DNA of 55,675 nt, taken from the NCBI GenBank assembly GCA_017307915.1, contig JAFKGG010000369.1, positions 1-55,675 of the forward strand, given 5' to 3'. Under the pieces are notes generated by a model that saw only the letters and a list, made by a program, of their open reading frames with translations, was not told the DNA's origin and did not search any database. This document shows, piece after piece, positions 34,655-42,961 of the stretch (positions are counted from its first letter, which is position 1; the number at the start of each line of letters is the position of its first letter). The position numbers were made by a program, and so were the translations under genes. This DNA is from Burkholderiales bacterium (GTDB taxonomy: Bacteria > Pseudomonadota > Gammaproteobacteria > Burkholderiales > Burkholderiaceae_E).

Positions 34655-35812
34655 TCAGGGCGCGAACTTCCACTGCCCCTTGTCGAGCCGGATGATCACG
34701 CGCGCCCGCTCATCCATGCCGTACAGATCGCCGGGCTTGAAGTTGAAGACCCCGTGCGTACCCACCACTTCCTTGGTATTGGCAATGGCATCGCGCAGCG
34801 ACTGCCGGAACTCGGGCGTGCCCGGCTCGCCTTTGGCACGCGCCGCGGCGTCGGCGAACACCAGCCACGCATCGAACGAATAAGCCGAGAAGGCATCGCT
34901 GGTGGGCGCGCCATGCGTCTTCTGGAAGACGTTGCGGAACTCCATGCCGATCTTCTTGCTCGGATGGCCATCGGGAAGCTGCTCGACCACGATGATCGGC
35001 CCGGTCGGCATCAGCACGCCCTGCGCTGCGCTGCCTGCCACGCGCACGAAGTCAGGGTTGATCAGGCCGTGCTGGCCATAGACGCGTCCCTTGAAACCGC
35101 GCTCGGCCAGCGCCAGGAACGGCAGCGCGCCGGGCGTGCCGGCGCCGCCGGTCATGATCGCATCGGGACGCATGGCGAGCAGCTTCAAGATCTGGCCGGT
35201 AACCGATGAATCCGAACGCGCATAACGCTCGTTGCCCAGCACCTTGATGCCGGCACCAGGCGCCGCCTGCATCAAGGCGTTGTAGACCAGGTCGCCCCAG
35301 GCATCGGAGAAGCCGATGTAGCCCACGGTCTTCACGCCATCCGCCTTCATGCGCTCGACCACCGCGTCGATCATCAGCTGCGGCGGCTGCGCGACGGCAA
35401 ACACCCAGGGGTTCTCCGCCGGATTCAGCATGATCGGCGTCACCGCGATCATCGGCACCTTCGCTTCACGGCCGATCTGGGCCATCGCCATCGCGGCGGG
35501 CACGCCGGAGGTGCCCATCAACACGTCGACCTTGTCTTCCTGCACCAGCTTGCGCGCGTTACGGCCCGCAGCGGTCGGGTCGGAGCCGTCATCCAGGATG
35601 ATCAGCTCGACCTTGCGACCATTGATCTGGCTCTTGTACGCCAGTCCGGCCTGCATGCCGCGTGCGTAGGGAATGCCGATCGACGAGTTCGGCCCCGACA
35701 GCGATACGCTCAGCCCGACCTTCAGGTCGGCGGCCAGAGCCCCCGTGGCAACACACCCGGCAAGCGCGGCGGCAGCAAAGCCGCGCACGAGGAGATCCAT
35801 CGAACATTTCAT
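34655..35812 (-). CDS. ABC transporter substrate-binding protein (LivK-like), orphan
   Basis: A 385-aa periplasmic receptor of the branched-chain amino acid type. The signal peptide ends GALAA at about residue 28, then DLKVGLSVSLSGPNSSIGIPYARGMQ. The ATG at 35812 has AGGAG at 7 nt. No permease or ATPase gene is next to it, so it either uses the transporter of region 1 or a system elsewhere. It follows the fused dehydrogenase/hydratase gene and is the 3' end of the region 3 gene run. Confidence 0.9.
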   Translation of the reverse strand: MKCSMDLLVRGFAAAALAGCVATGALAADLKVGLSVSLSGPNSSIGIPYARGMQAGLAYKSQINGRKVELIILDDGSDPTAAGRNARKLVQEDKVDVLMGTSGVPAAMAMAQIGREAKVPMIAVTPIMLNPAENPWVFAVAQPPQLMIDAVVERMKADGVKTVGYIGFSDAWGDLVYNALMQAAPGAGIKVLGNERYARSDSSVTGQILKLLAMRPDAIMTGGAGTPGALPFLALAERGFKGRVYGQHGLINPDFVRVAGSAAQGVLMPTGPIIVVEQLPDGHPSKKIGMEFRNVFQKTHGAPTSDAFSAYSFDAWLVFADAAARAKGEPGTPEFRQSLRDAIANTKEVVGTHGVFNFKPGDLYGMDERARVIIRLDKGQWKFAP

Positions 35813-35874
35813 GTCAGTGCTCCTGGTGGCAATAGGTGATGAACGACGAACAACGGTGAGACGAGCAAGAACGC

Positions 35875-37887
35875 CTATCCGGTCTTGGAGAAATCCGCCT
35901 TGCGCCCTTCCCCGAACGCATTGATGCCTTCGCGCGCCGCAGCGGTGCATCCGCTGGCGCCAAAGGCCCGATATCCCAGCTCCAGCGCATCGGCGAAATG
36001 CTCGGCGGCCGCGGCATCGCGCACGCAGCGCTCGAGCAGCGTCACGACTTCAGCGCTGAGCGGTGCGCCGTCCGGCCCACGTGGCGGCTCGACGGAAAAC
36101 GCGGGCAGTGCCACCGGCCCGTCGAGCGAGCGGCGCTCCTGCCGTGCGAGCGCCTTGAGCGTTCCGACCGCCGCGTCGATCAGGCCCGGCAGGTCATCGG
36201 CCAGCGCATCGACGATGCCGAGTTCGAGTGCCTGTTCAGCCTTCAGCCGCGTAGCACCGCGCAACATCGTATGGAAAGTGGCGGCGGCATTGGGCCAGCG
36301 GCGATAGGGCAGAACCATCGCCCCCAGGCCGGGCACGATGCCGAGCGTGATCTCGGGAAGCTGCATGTAGGCGCCGCGCAGCGCCACCAGGCCGTGGCAG
36401 CGCATCGCCAGCTCGAAACCGCCACCGAGCACCATGCCGTTGAGCGCGGCCACCACCGGTTTTTTCATCGCATCGAGATGCACCAGCAGCCGGGCGCAGT
36501 CGCGCGCGTATTGCGCGCAGGCATCGGCATCGCCGAGCAGCGCCGGAAAACGGCCGATGTCGGCGCCGGCGCAGAAAGCCCGGCTGCCGTAGCCGACGAT
36601 GACGAAACCCTCAACTGCATCGTCCTGTTCGAAGCGCTTGATCACCCGCAGCACTTCGTCGGTCATGCCGTCATGCAGCGCATTGTGCGCCTCGGGGCGG
36701 CGCAGCGTGATGAGCTTGACGCCATCCAGGTCGTCGACCAGCACGTGGCCCTCGAAATCCTGGTAATCGGCCAGCGCTCGCCGCGGCTGCGGCATGCCGG
36801 GCCGTTCGGCGGCCAGGCGCGCCAGGATGCGCTGCGTCTCGGCCTCGCCGAGGCTGCGCATCAGTTCGATCGGCCCCTGGCGAAAGCCCAGCGCAACGCG
36901 GCAGCCCAGATCCAGGTCGGCGGCATCGCCGATGCCGCGATCGAGAATGTCGACCGCCTGCGACAGATAGATGCCGCGCAGCCGATCGCGGATGGCGGCC
37001 GCGGTGGCAGGATCGGGCGCGGGTGCGTCGCCGAGCTTCCAGCGATCGACGGAACGGAAGATCGGCGCCGGCCGGTAGTGCTCGCCTTCTTCATCGGCCT
37101 GCAGCGTATTGGTCTCGATGATGATCGGGTTGCCGTGCGCCAGGTTCAGCACGAAGAAGGGACCGGCATGCACGTACTCGCGCGCCACTGCATCGATCTG
37201 CGCCGCGCTGGCGCCGGTGCCCAGCAGCAGCGCCGCTTCGTTGCACCAGTTGTCGAAGATGCGGTCGAGCATGAAGCAGGGCACGTCGGCGCTGGCCAGC
37301 GGCAGCTTGCCGGTTTCGCACAGCACGCGCCGCAGGTGCGGCACCAGCCAGGGCGCGGCGCCGGACCAGTCGACCACCTCGACCACCGGATTGCGCCAGG
37401 CCGGCGCAAAGAAATGCGTGATCGCCGCTCGCTCCGGATGGCGCATCTGCGCGAACATCCGCGCCGCCGGCAGCGAACTCGAGTTCGAGCTGATCACTGC
37501 GTCAGCGGCGACGCGCTCCTCGATCATCGCCATGATGCGTTGCTTCAATGGCAGATTTTCGGTGGCGGCTTCGATGACCCAATCGCTGCCCTTGATCGCG
37601 TCGTAGTCGGTGGTGCCCTCGATGCGGGCCAGTACTTCGGCAGCCTGCGCCGGCGTCATCTTGCCGCGCGCGCAGGCCTTCTCGGTATAGCCGCGCAGCC
37701 GCGCGAGCGCGGCATCGACCGCCTGCTGGGCAACGTCGACCAGAACCAGTGAAATGCCCGGCAGCGCGCTCTTGATGTAGTAGCCGATATCGGGCCCGAT
37801 TGCCCCCGCGCCGATCACGGCCACGCGCCGAGGCACAGGCAAGGCCGGCGCGCCGATCAGAGGATTGTGATAAGTCTTGGAACGCAC
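35875..37887 (-). CDS. 3-hydroxyacyl-CoA dehydrogenase / enoyl-CoA hydratase fusion (reversed domain order)
   Basis: A 670-aa bifunctional beta-oxidation enzyme. Residues 1 to about 365 are a 3-hydroxyacyl-CoA dehydrogenase: NAD motif GAGAIG at 26-31, SSNSSS at 133-138, and the catalytic His H158 (THFFAPA). Residues from about 375 to 670 are a crotonase with AFCAGADIG and NGMVLGGGFELAMRC, keeping the first catalytic Glu. FadB has the opposite order. The GTG start at 37887 has AAGGAG at 8 nt. It follows the SDR by 12 nt. It should hydrate and then oxidise the acyl-CoA made by the ligase and dehydrogenase upstream. Confidence 0.92.
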   Translation of the reverse strand: MRSKTYHNPLIGAPALPVPRRVAVIGAGAIGPDIGYYIKSALPGISLVLVDVAQQAVDAALARLRGYTEKACARGKMTPAQAAEVLARIEGTTDYDAIKGSDWVIEAATENLPLKQRIMAMIEERVAADAVISSNSSSLPAARMFAQMRHPERAAITHFFAPAWRNPVVEVVDWSGAAPWLVPHLRRVLCETGKLPLASADVPCFMLDRIFDNWCNEAALLLGTGASAAQIDAVAREYVHAGPFFVLNLAHGNPIIIETNTLQADEEGEHYRPAPIFRSVDRWKLGDAPAPDPATAAAIRDRLRGIYLSQAVDILDRGIGDAADLDLGCRVALGFRQGPIELMRSLGEAETQRILARLAAERPGMPQPRRALADYQDFEGHVLVDDLDGVKLITLRRPEAHNALHDGMTDEVLRVIKRFEQDDAVEGFVIVGYGSRAFCAGADIGRFPALLGDADACAQYARDCARLLVHLDAMKKPVVAALNGMVLGGGFELAMRCHGLVALRGAYMQLPEITLGIVPGLGAMVLPYRRWPNAAATFHTMLRGATRLKAEQALELGIVDALADDLPGLIDAAVGTLKALARQERRSLDGPVALPAFSVEPPRGPDGAPLSAEVVTLLERCVRDAAAAEHFADALELGYRAFGASGCTAAAREGINAFGEGRKADFSKTG

Positions 37888-37899
37888 CGCGAGACTCCT

Positions 37900-38682
37900 T
37901 CAGATCAGCGAACCGCGGTTGACGATGCCGCCGTCGATGGTGACGATCGTTCCGGTCGTGTAGGAGGAATGGTCCGAAGCGAGCAGCACCACGGTTGCGG
38001 CGATCTCCTCGACCGTGGCGGCGCGACCGAAGGGAAATCCCTTGGCGAGTTCCTGCCAGCGCTCGGCATCGCCCAGCCGGGTGCCGGCTTCCTTGCGCAT
38101 CAAGCCCACGAGACGATCGGTGGCTACCGGTCCGGGATTGACCCCGACCACGCGCAACCCGTCTTTCGGGCTCTGCCCGCCAAGCGCGCGCGTGAAGGCC
38201 ATCAGCGCCGCATTGCCAGCCGCGCCCGCGATGTAGCCGGCATCCAGGGCTTCGCCGCCGTTGCCGAGGATGTTGATGATCACGCCGTGCCCGCGCGCCT
38301 TCATGCGCCGGTAATACTCCCGCGACAGGTTGATGTAGCCGAATACCTTCAGATCCCAGGCCGCGCGCCAGCGTTCCTCATCGACCTCTTCGACGGTGCC
38401 CCGCGGGATCGATCCGGCGTTGTTCACCAGGATGTCCAGTTGCGGAACGCGCGTTGCAAGCTCGGCCGCGCTGCCGCGCGCCGCCAGGTCCATTGCATGG
38501 ATCTCGACGTCGATCGAGGCAATTTCGAGCAGACGCGTGCGTGCCGCCTGCAGCTCGTCGCGGCTGCGCGCAACCAGATGCAGATGGCAGCCTTCGGCCG
38601 CCAGCATCTCGGCGATCGAGAAGCCGATACCCTTCGAACCGCCGGTGATCAACGCGGTACGCCCGCCCAGTCGCATGTCCAT
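37900..38682 (-). CDS. SDR-fold protein lacking the catalytic Ser and Lys
   Basis: A 260-aa SDR with a good cofactor site (TGGSKGIG near 13-20, NNAG 87-90) and the catalytic Tyr Y150. The active-site Lys (Y+4) is Ala (A154 in GYIAGAAGNAALM), and the Ser usually in NISS is replaced (INILGNGG). Canonical dehydrogenase activity is doubtful although NAD(P) binding should survive. The ATG at 38682 has AGGAGG at 8 nt. It lies between the acyl-CoA dehydrogenase and the fused beta-oxidation enzyme. Confidence 0.83.
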   Translation of the reverse strand: MDMRLGGRTALITGGSKGIGFSIAEMLAAEGCHLHLVARSRDELQAARTRLLEIASIDVEIHAMDLAARGSAAELATRVPQLDILVNNAGSIPRGTVEEVDEERWRAAWDLKVFGYINLSREYYRRMKARGHGVIINILGNGGEALDAGYIAGAAGNAALMAFTRALGGQSPKDGLRVVGVNPGPVATDRLVGLMRKEAGTRLGDAERWQELAKGFPFGRAATVEEIAATVVLLASDHSSYTTGTIVTIDGGIVNRGSLI

Positions 38683-38736
38683 CGATGTTCCTCCTGGTAT
38701 TCGTGGTGTTGAACGCGCTCGTCGCCGATCAAGGCC

Positions 38737-39870
38737 TCAGCTCGTCAAGGCCTTGGTGATGATCAGCTTGAGAATCTCGCTGGTGCCGCCGCCGATCAGC
38801 GTGAAGCGCACGTCGCGCAGATAGCGCTGCACCGGGTATTCCATCGCGTAGCCGTAGGACGCGAAGACACGCGCAGCCTGGTCGCAGACCTCTGCCGCAG
38901 TTTCGGTCGCAAACAGCTTGCACATCGCGGCTTGCATGTGGTGCGGCAGGCCGCTGTCGTGCAGCCAGGCAGCCTGCTGCTGCAAGGTTTCGGCGGCCGC
39001 CAGCGACGTAGCCATGTCGGCCAGCTTCGACTGGATCGCCTGGAAGCGCCCGATCGGCTGGCCGAACTGGCGACGCTCGCTCGAATAGCGCAGCGCCTCG
39101 GCCAATGCCGCGCGAGCGACGCCTAGCGCCATCGCCGCGGTCACGATGCGGATCTCGGCCAGCAGGGTCTTCAGGTGCGCCTCGCCATCGCCTTCCTGGC
39201 GCGACAGACGATGGCTGTCGGGCACGAAGCAGTCTTCGAAGGCCAGCTCGGAAGTCGGCAGCGCGCGCACCCCCATCTTGTGGATGGCGCGCCCGATCGA
39301 CAGGCCGGCGAAATCGCGTTCCACCAGGAAGATGGTCAGCGCCCGGCCCTCGCCGGCTCTGGCGAATACCGTGAAGAAGTCGGCCACCGGCGCCGACGTG
39401 ACCCAGGTCTTGCGCCCTTTCAACAGATAGCCGCCTTCGACGCGGCGCGCGCTGGTCGCGATCGCGCCCAGGTCGGACCCGGCATCAGGCTCGGTCATGC
39501 AGATGGCGCCGATCTTGCGGCCCTCGAGCGCGGGCCTCAGCAGTCGCGTCTGGATGTCTTCGCTGCCCAGCAGATGCAGGAACTTGGTGCCCATCAGCGA
39601 CTGCATCGCCATGGCGCCGGCCAGCGCCATCGAACCCCGCGCAACCTCGGCCAGCGCCAGGCAGAAGTCGGACAGCGCAACGCCGCTGCCGCCAACATCC
39701 TCGGGGTAGCGCATGCCGAAAGCGCCGAGCGCGCCCAGTTCGCGAAACAGCTCGTGCGGGAATGCGCCCGCCTCGTCCAGCGCTTCGGCCTGCGGGGCGA
39801 TGCGCTGGTCGCAGAAACGCGCAAAGGTATCGCGGATCGCGCGCTGCTCGATGCTGAGTTCGAAATCCAT
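38737..39870 (-). CDS. acyl-CoA dehydrogenase with atypical base position
   Basis: A 377-aa acyl-CoA dehydrogenase. MTEPDAGSD and the C-terminal YGYAMEYPVQRYLRDVRF are family-typical. The SCAD-type Glu position reads Gly (IGGGTSEI). The alternative isovaleryl-type position before the conserved Arg is Ile (LLAEIRIVTA), with a Glu one residue earlier. Either this Glu acts as base or the enzyme does something other than alpha-beta dehydrogenation. The ATG at 39870 begins MDFELSIEQRAIRDTF, the normal N-terminus. It lies 14 nt after the thiolase. Confidence 0.88.
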   Translation of the reverse strand: MDFELSIEQRAIRDTFARFCDQRIAPQAEALDEAGAFPHELFRELGALGAFGMRYPEDVGGSGVALSDFCLALAEVARGSMALAGAMAMQSLMGTKFLHLLGSEDIQTRLLRPALEGRKIGAICMTEPDAGSDLGAIATSARRVEGGYLLKGRKTWVTSAPVADFFTVFARAGEGRALTIFLVERDFAGLSIGRAIHKMGVRALPTSELAFEDCFVPDSHRLSRQEGDGEAHLKTLLAEIRIVTAAMALGVARAALAEALRYSSERRQFGQPIGRFQAIQSKLADMATSLAAAETLQQQAAWLHDSGLPHHMQAAMCKLFATETAAEVCDQAARVFASYGYAMEYPVQRYLRDVRFTLIGGGTSEILKLIITKALTS

Positions 39871-39884
39871 GTGCTTCCCCGTGT

Positions 39885-41090
39885 TCAGGCGTCGCCGACC
39901 TCGATCACCACGGCCATCGCGGAATCGCCCGCGGCGCAGCCGGCGAACAGACCGATGCCGCCGCCGCGCAGCACGAGCTCTTCGATCAGCTCGATGATCG
40001 AACGGGTGCCCATCGGCGCTTGCGGGTGCCCCCAGACCAGCGAACAACCGTAGTTGTTCATCGCCATCAGGTCAGCGCCGGTTTCCTTGGCGAACAGCAG
40101 GTCGTTGAGCGCGAACGGGTTGTGGGTCTTGATCGCGCTCAGCGCCGCAACGTCGACGCCGGCCTGCTCGAGCGCGCGCCGTGCCGCCGGCACCACCGCT
40201 TCGGGCATCAGCGCCAGACCGGCGCGCGCGCTGCCAAAGCCGCGCAGGCGCACCGCGATGTGCGGATCGCGCGACAGCTCACGGGCCCGCTCGGGCGAGG
40301 CCAGCACGATCGCGGCATTGCCGTCGGCCGGATGGGTCTGAGCGCCGTAAGTCACGCTGCCGTCGGCCTGCACCGGCTTGAGCGCCGCCAGCCCCTCGGG
40401 CGTCGATGAGGTGATTCCTTCGTCGCCGTTAAGGCGCGCCGCGATCTTCTTGTAGCCCGGTGCGGGCGCCTCGAATGGCAGGCGCATGAAACGGCGCAGG
40501 AAGGCGCTGTCGTCGGCCAGCGCATCGCGATACTGCTGCTCTCTGCGCAGCACCACTTCATGCTGGCGAGCGGTGTCGAAGCCGTGGCGCCGGGCGACGT
40601 TCTCGGCCGTTGCCAGCATTGCATGCCTGCCCAGCGGATCGCAGTTGAAATTGCCCAGCACCCAATCCTCGGCAGCGCCGGTGCCACCCGGAGCACGCGG
40701 ATCGGGGTAATAGAGATGCGGGCCATTCGAAGTGCGGTCGCAAGTCAGAACCAGCGAAGTTTCCGCCAGCCCTGCTTCGATTTCCTGCGCCGCGGCCAGC
40801 AGCGTGCGCACGCCGGTGGCGCAAGCCTGCATGAGGGTCGGGCCGGCCACCTGCCCGGCACCGATCAATCCCATCAACCACGGCAGGCCATAGAACGAAT
40901 GCTTCTGCGGCACCGAAAAGCCGAGCACGCCGTGATCGAACACGGCCGGATCGATTCTCCGCTGGGCGAGTTCGGCGCGCGCCACGTAGGCCGCGAACTC
41001 GATGCTGTGCAGCGAAGCGAAGCTGCCCTGCCAGCGCGAGAACGGCGTACTCCAGTAACTGCCGTAGGGAATCTGGGCCTTGTAGGACAT
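39885..41090 (-). CDS. thiolase family protein
   Basis: A 401-aa thiolase. The nucleophile is C90 in MQACATGVRTLL; THNPFALND replaces the usual NEAFA motif, GHPQAPMGTR supplies the His loop, and CAAGDSAMA the second Cys. It probably releases acetyl- or propionyl-CoA from a 3-oxoacyl-CoA. It comes after the CoA ligase gene by 51 nt and before the acyl-CoA dehydrogenase. Its N-terminus (SYKAQIPYGSYWSTPFSRWQGS) is unlike the standard biosynthetic thiolases. Confidence 0.85.
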   Translation of the reverse strand: MSYKAQIPYGSYWSTPFSRWQGSFASLHSIEFAAYVARAELAQRRIDPAVFDHGVLGFSVPQKHSFYGLPWLMGLIGAGQVAGPTLMQACATGVRTLLAAAQEIEAGLAETSLVLTCDRTSNGPHLYYPDPRAPGGTGAAEDWVLGNFNCDPLGRHAMLATAENVARRHGFDTARQHEVVLRREQQYRDALADDSAFLRRFMRLPFEAPAPGYKKIAARLNGDEGITSSTPEGLAALKPVQADGSVTYGAQTHPADGNAAIVLASPERARELSRDPHIAVRLRGFGSARAGLALMPEAVVPAARRALEQAGVDVAALSAIKTHNPFALNDLLFAKETGADLMAMNNYGCSLVWGHPQAPMGTRSIIELIEELVLRGGGIGLFAGCAAGDSAMAVVIEVGDA

Positions 41091-41141
41091 CCTGGTCTAC
41101 CTTCGTGGTCTATGCCTTGTCGGTTCGGCGCAGTGCGAGGA

Positions 41142-42518
41142 TCAGCTCGCCGGCGCCGGCTCGATTTCGATCAACCGGATCTTGCCGCTCTCGCGCGGCA
41201 GCGTGCCCGGCGCAAGCCATTCGAAAACCGGCGTCACGCGCAGGCTGTCGCGAAATTCGAGCAACAGCTCGCGCTCGAGATCGGCAATCGCGGCTGCTTC
41301 GATACCGCCATGTTCGATGCGAATGCGCAGCGGCGGCGTGACCGCAGGCCCCGGGCGATCGAGCCGGATGCGCAGCGCGCCCGTGACGCGCGGCCGAAAG
41401 CGCGCGACCACGCCCGCGACCGCCTGCGGATAGACGTTCATCCCCTTCACCGTGAGCATGTCATCGGTGCGGCCCAGAATCTTGAAGCGCATGCCGGGTC
41501 GGCCGCAGGGGCACGGACTGGTCCAGACCTGCAACAGGTCGCCCAGCGCATAGCGCATGAACGGCCCGCCGCGCCAATCCAGGAAACTGAACACCATCTC
41601 GCCGATCGCGCCCTCCGACATCTCGATCGGGTTCCGGGTCTTGGGATCGATCAGTTCGAGCAGGCAATGGTCGCCCGACACGAAATGCATGGCCCCTTCA
41701 ACCTCGTCGGCGTGATCGCAGGAAATGCCGTGAAACGCATGGCCGCCCCCGGTATGGTCGTAGACCTCGGCGCCGAAGCCCTCGGCGAGCGTGCGCCGTA
41801 TGTCGGCATCGCCGCCGCCGCCTTCGCCGGCGCAGAAGAACCAGCGCAGACCCAGCTCGTGCGCCGGGCGGCCGGTCTGGCGCGGCGCCTCTTCGATCAG
41901 GTACTGGCCGAAGGAAGGCGTGGCGACGATCGCATGGGGCCGGGTCAGCGCGATCATGTCCAGCACGCGGCGGGTACCGCCCTCGATGCCCACCGGCACG
42001 ACGCAGGCTCCCAGGTGCATGATGCCCTGCGACAAAGGCAGGCCGCCGGTGAACATGCTCAGCGACAGCGCCTGGATCATCGTGTGGCCGGGCCGGATGC
42101 CGCAGCGCCAGTACTTGCGTGCGTGCATCTCGTTGACCACGGCAACGTCGTGCGCGGTCAGCGTGTAGAGGGTCGGCATGCCGGTGGTGCCCGAGGTGGC
42201 GTTGATGCGCACGATCTCTTCGGGCGGCGCGCAGCCGAACAGCGCCGACGGGCTGCCGTGCTCGCGCAGCGATTGCTCCTGCACGCGCCGGTGCTCGTCC
42301 TTGGTCATCACCGGAATGCGGGCGAAGTCGGCGAAGCTGCGGATGTCTTCGGGCAGCGCGCCGGCTTCTTCGAACTTGCTCCGATGCACCGGCGAGTGTT
42401 CATAGTTGTACCGAAGCTGCCGCATCAGACGATCGAGCTGCAATTCGCGCAGCGCTTCCGGCGCAAGCATTTCCACCGCAGGATTCCACAAGCCGCGATC
42501 GCGGCCGGCCTCAATCAT
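41142..42518 (-). CDS. phenylacetate-CoA ligase-like AMP-forming ligase
   Basis: A 458-aa adenylate-forming enzyme of the PaaK family. The N-terminal RLMRQLRYNYEHSPVHRSKFEEAG is typical; the ATP motif ATSGTTGMPT is at 107-116, followed by YDHTGGGHA and CGRPGMRFKILGRTDDMLTVKGMNVYPQ. It activates a carboxylic acid, probably aromatic or branched. It overlaps the VOC gene by 8 nt (42511-42518). Confidence 0.9.
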   Translation of the reverse strand: MIEAGRDRGLWNPAVEMLAPEALRELQLDRLMRQLRYNYEHSPVHRSKFEEAGALPEDIRSFADFARIPVMTKDEHRRVQEQSLREHGSPSALFGCAPPEEIVRINATSGTTGMPTLYTLTAHDVAVVNEMHARKYWRCGIRPGHTMIQALSLSMFTGGLPLSQGIMHLGACVVPVGIEGGTRRVLDMIALTRPHAIVATPSFGQYLIEEAPRQTGRPAHELGLRWFFCAGEGGGGDADIRRTLAEGFGAEVYDHTGGGHAFHGISCDHADEVEGAMHFVSGDHCLLELIDPKTRNPIEMSEGAIGEMVFSFLDWRGGPFMRYALGDLLQVWTSPCPCGRPGMRFKILGRTDDMLTVKGMNVYPQAVAGVVARFRPRVTGALRIRLDRPGPAVTPPLRIRIEHGGIEAAAIADLERELLLEFRDSLRVTPVFEWLAPGTLPRESGKIRLIEIEPAPAS

Positions 42519-42936
42519 GTTGCACCCCGGCAGGCTCGTCGGGCTGGCACAACTCGATTCTCAGCGCGCTGCACGCATCGGGCGGCAGAAACGCGATGCG
42601 ACCGTGCGAACCGCGACAGGGAAATCCCTCGATGGGTGCAACACCCTGCGCCGCCAGCCCATTCAACGCATCGTCGAGATTGCGCACCGCGATCGACAGA
42701 TGGTTGAGCCCCGGCTCGGCGCCCATCGCGCGATGCGCCAGATCATCGGCCGGGCCGGTGTATTGCAGCAGCTCGATCGAGATGTTGGCGGCCTGGAACT
42801 CGGCCACTTCCAGGCCGACCGCGGGCAATGAGCGGCGTACCAGCGCCGCGCCGGGCAGCAGCCGACGCAAGGTTTCGACCGCAGGTTCGAGCGCCTGCAC
42901 GACGATGCCGACATGGTCGATGGTGGGAACTGTCAT
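42511..42936 (-). CDS. VOC family protein, methylmalonyl-CoA epimerase-like
   Basis: A 141-aa vicinal-oxygen-chelate protein. Metal ligands fit the epimerase pattern: H8 (IDHVGI), E55 (ISIELLQ), H79 (LNHLSIAV) and E128 (LRIELC). It may epimerise a 2-methyl-branched or 2-carboxylated acyl-CoA, which suits a carboxylation pathway. The ATG at 42936 begins directly at the fold. It lies between hydantoinase B (25-nt gap) and the PaaK-like ligase. Confidence 0.82.
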   Translation of the reverse strand: MTVPTIDHVGIVVQALEPAVETLRRLLPGAALVRRSLPAVGLEVAEFQAANISIELLQYTGPADDLAHRAMGAEPGLNHLSIAVRNLDDALNGLAAQGVAPIEGFPCRGSHGRIAFLPPDACSALRIELCQPDEPAGVQHD

Positions 42937-42961
42937 ACCGGTTCTCCCGCGGGTCTGGGGC

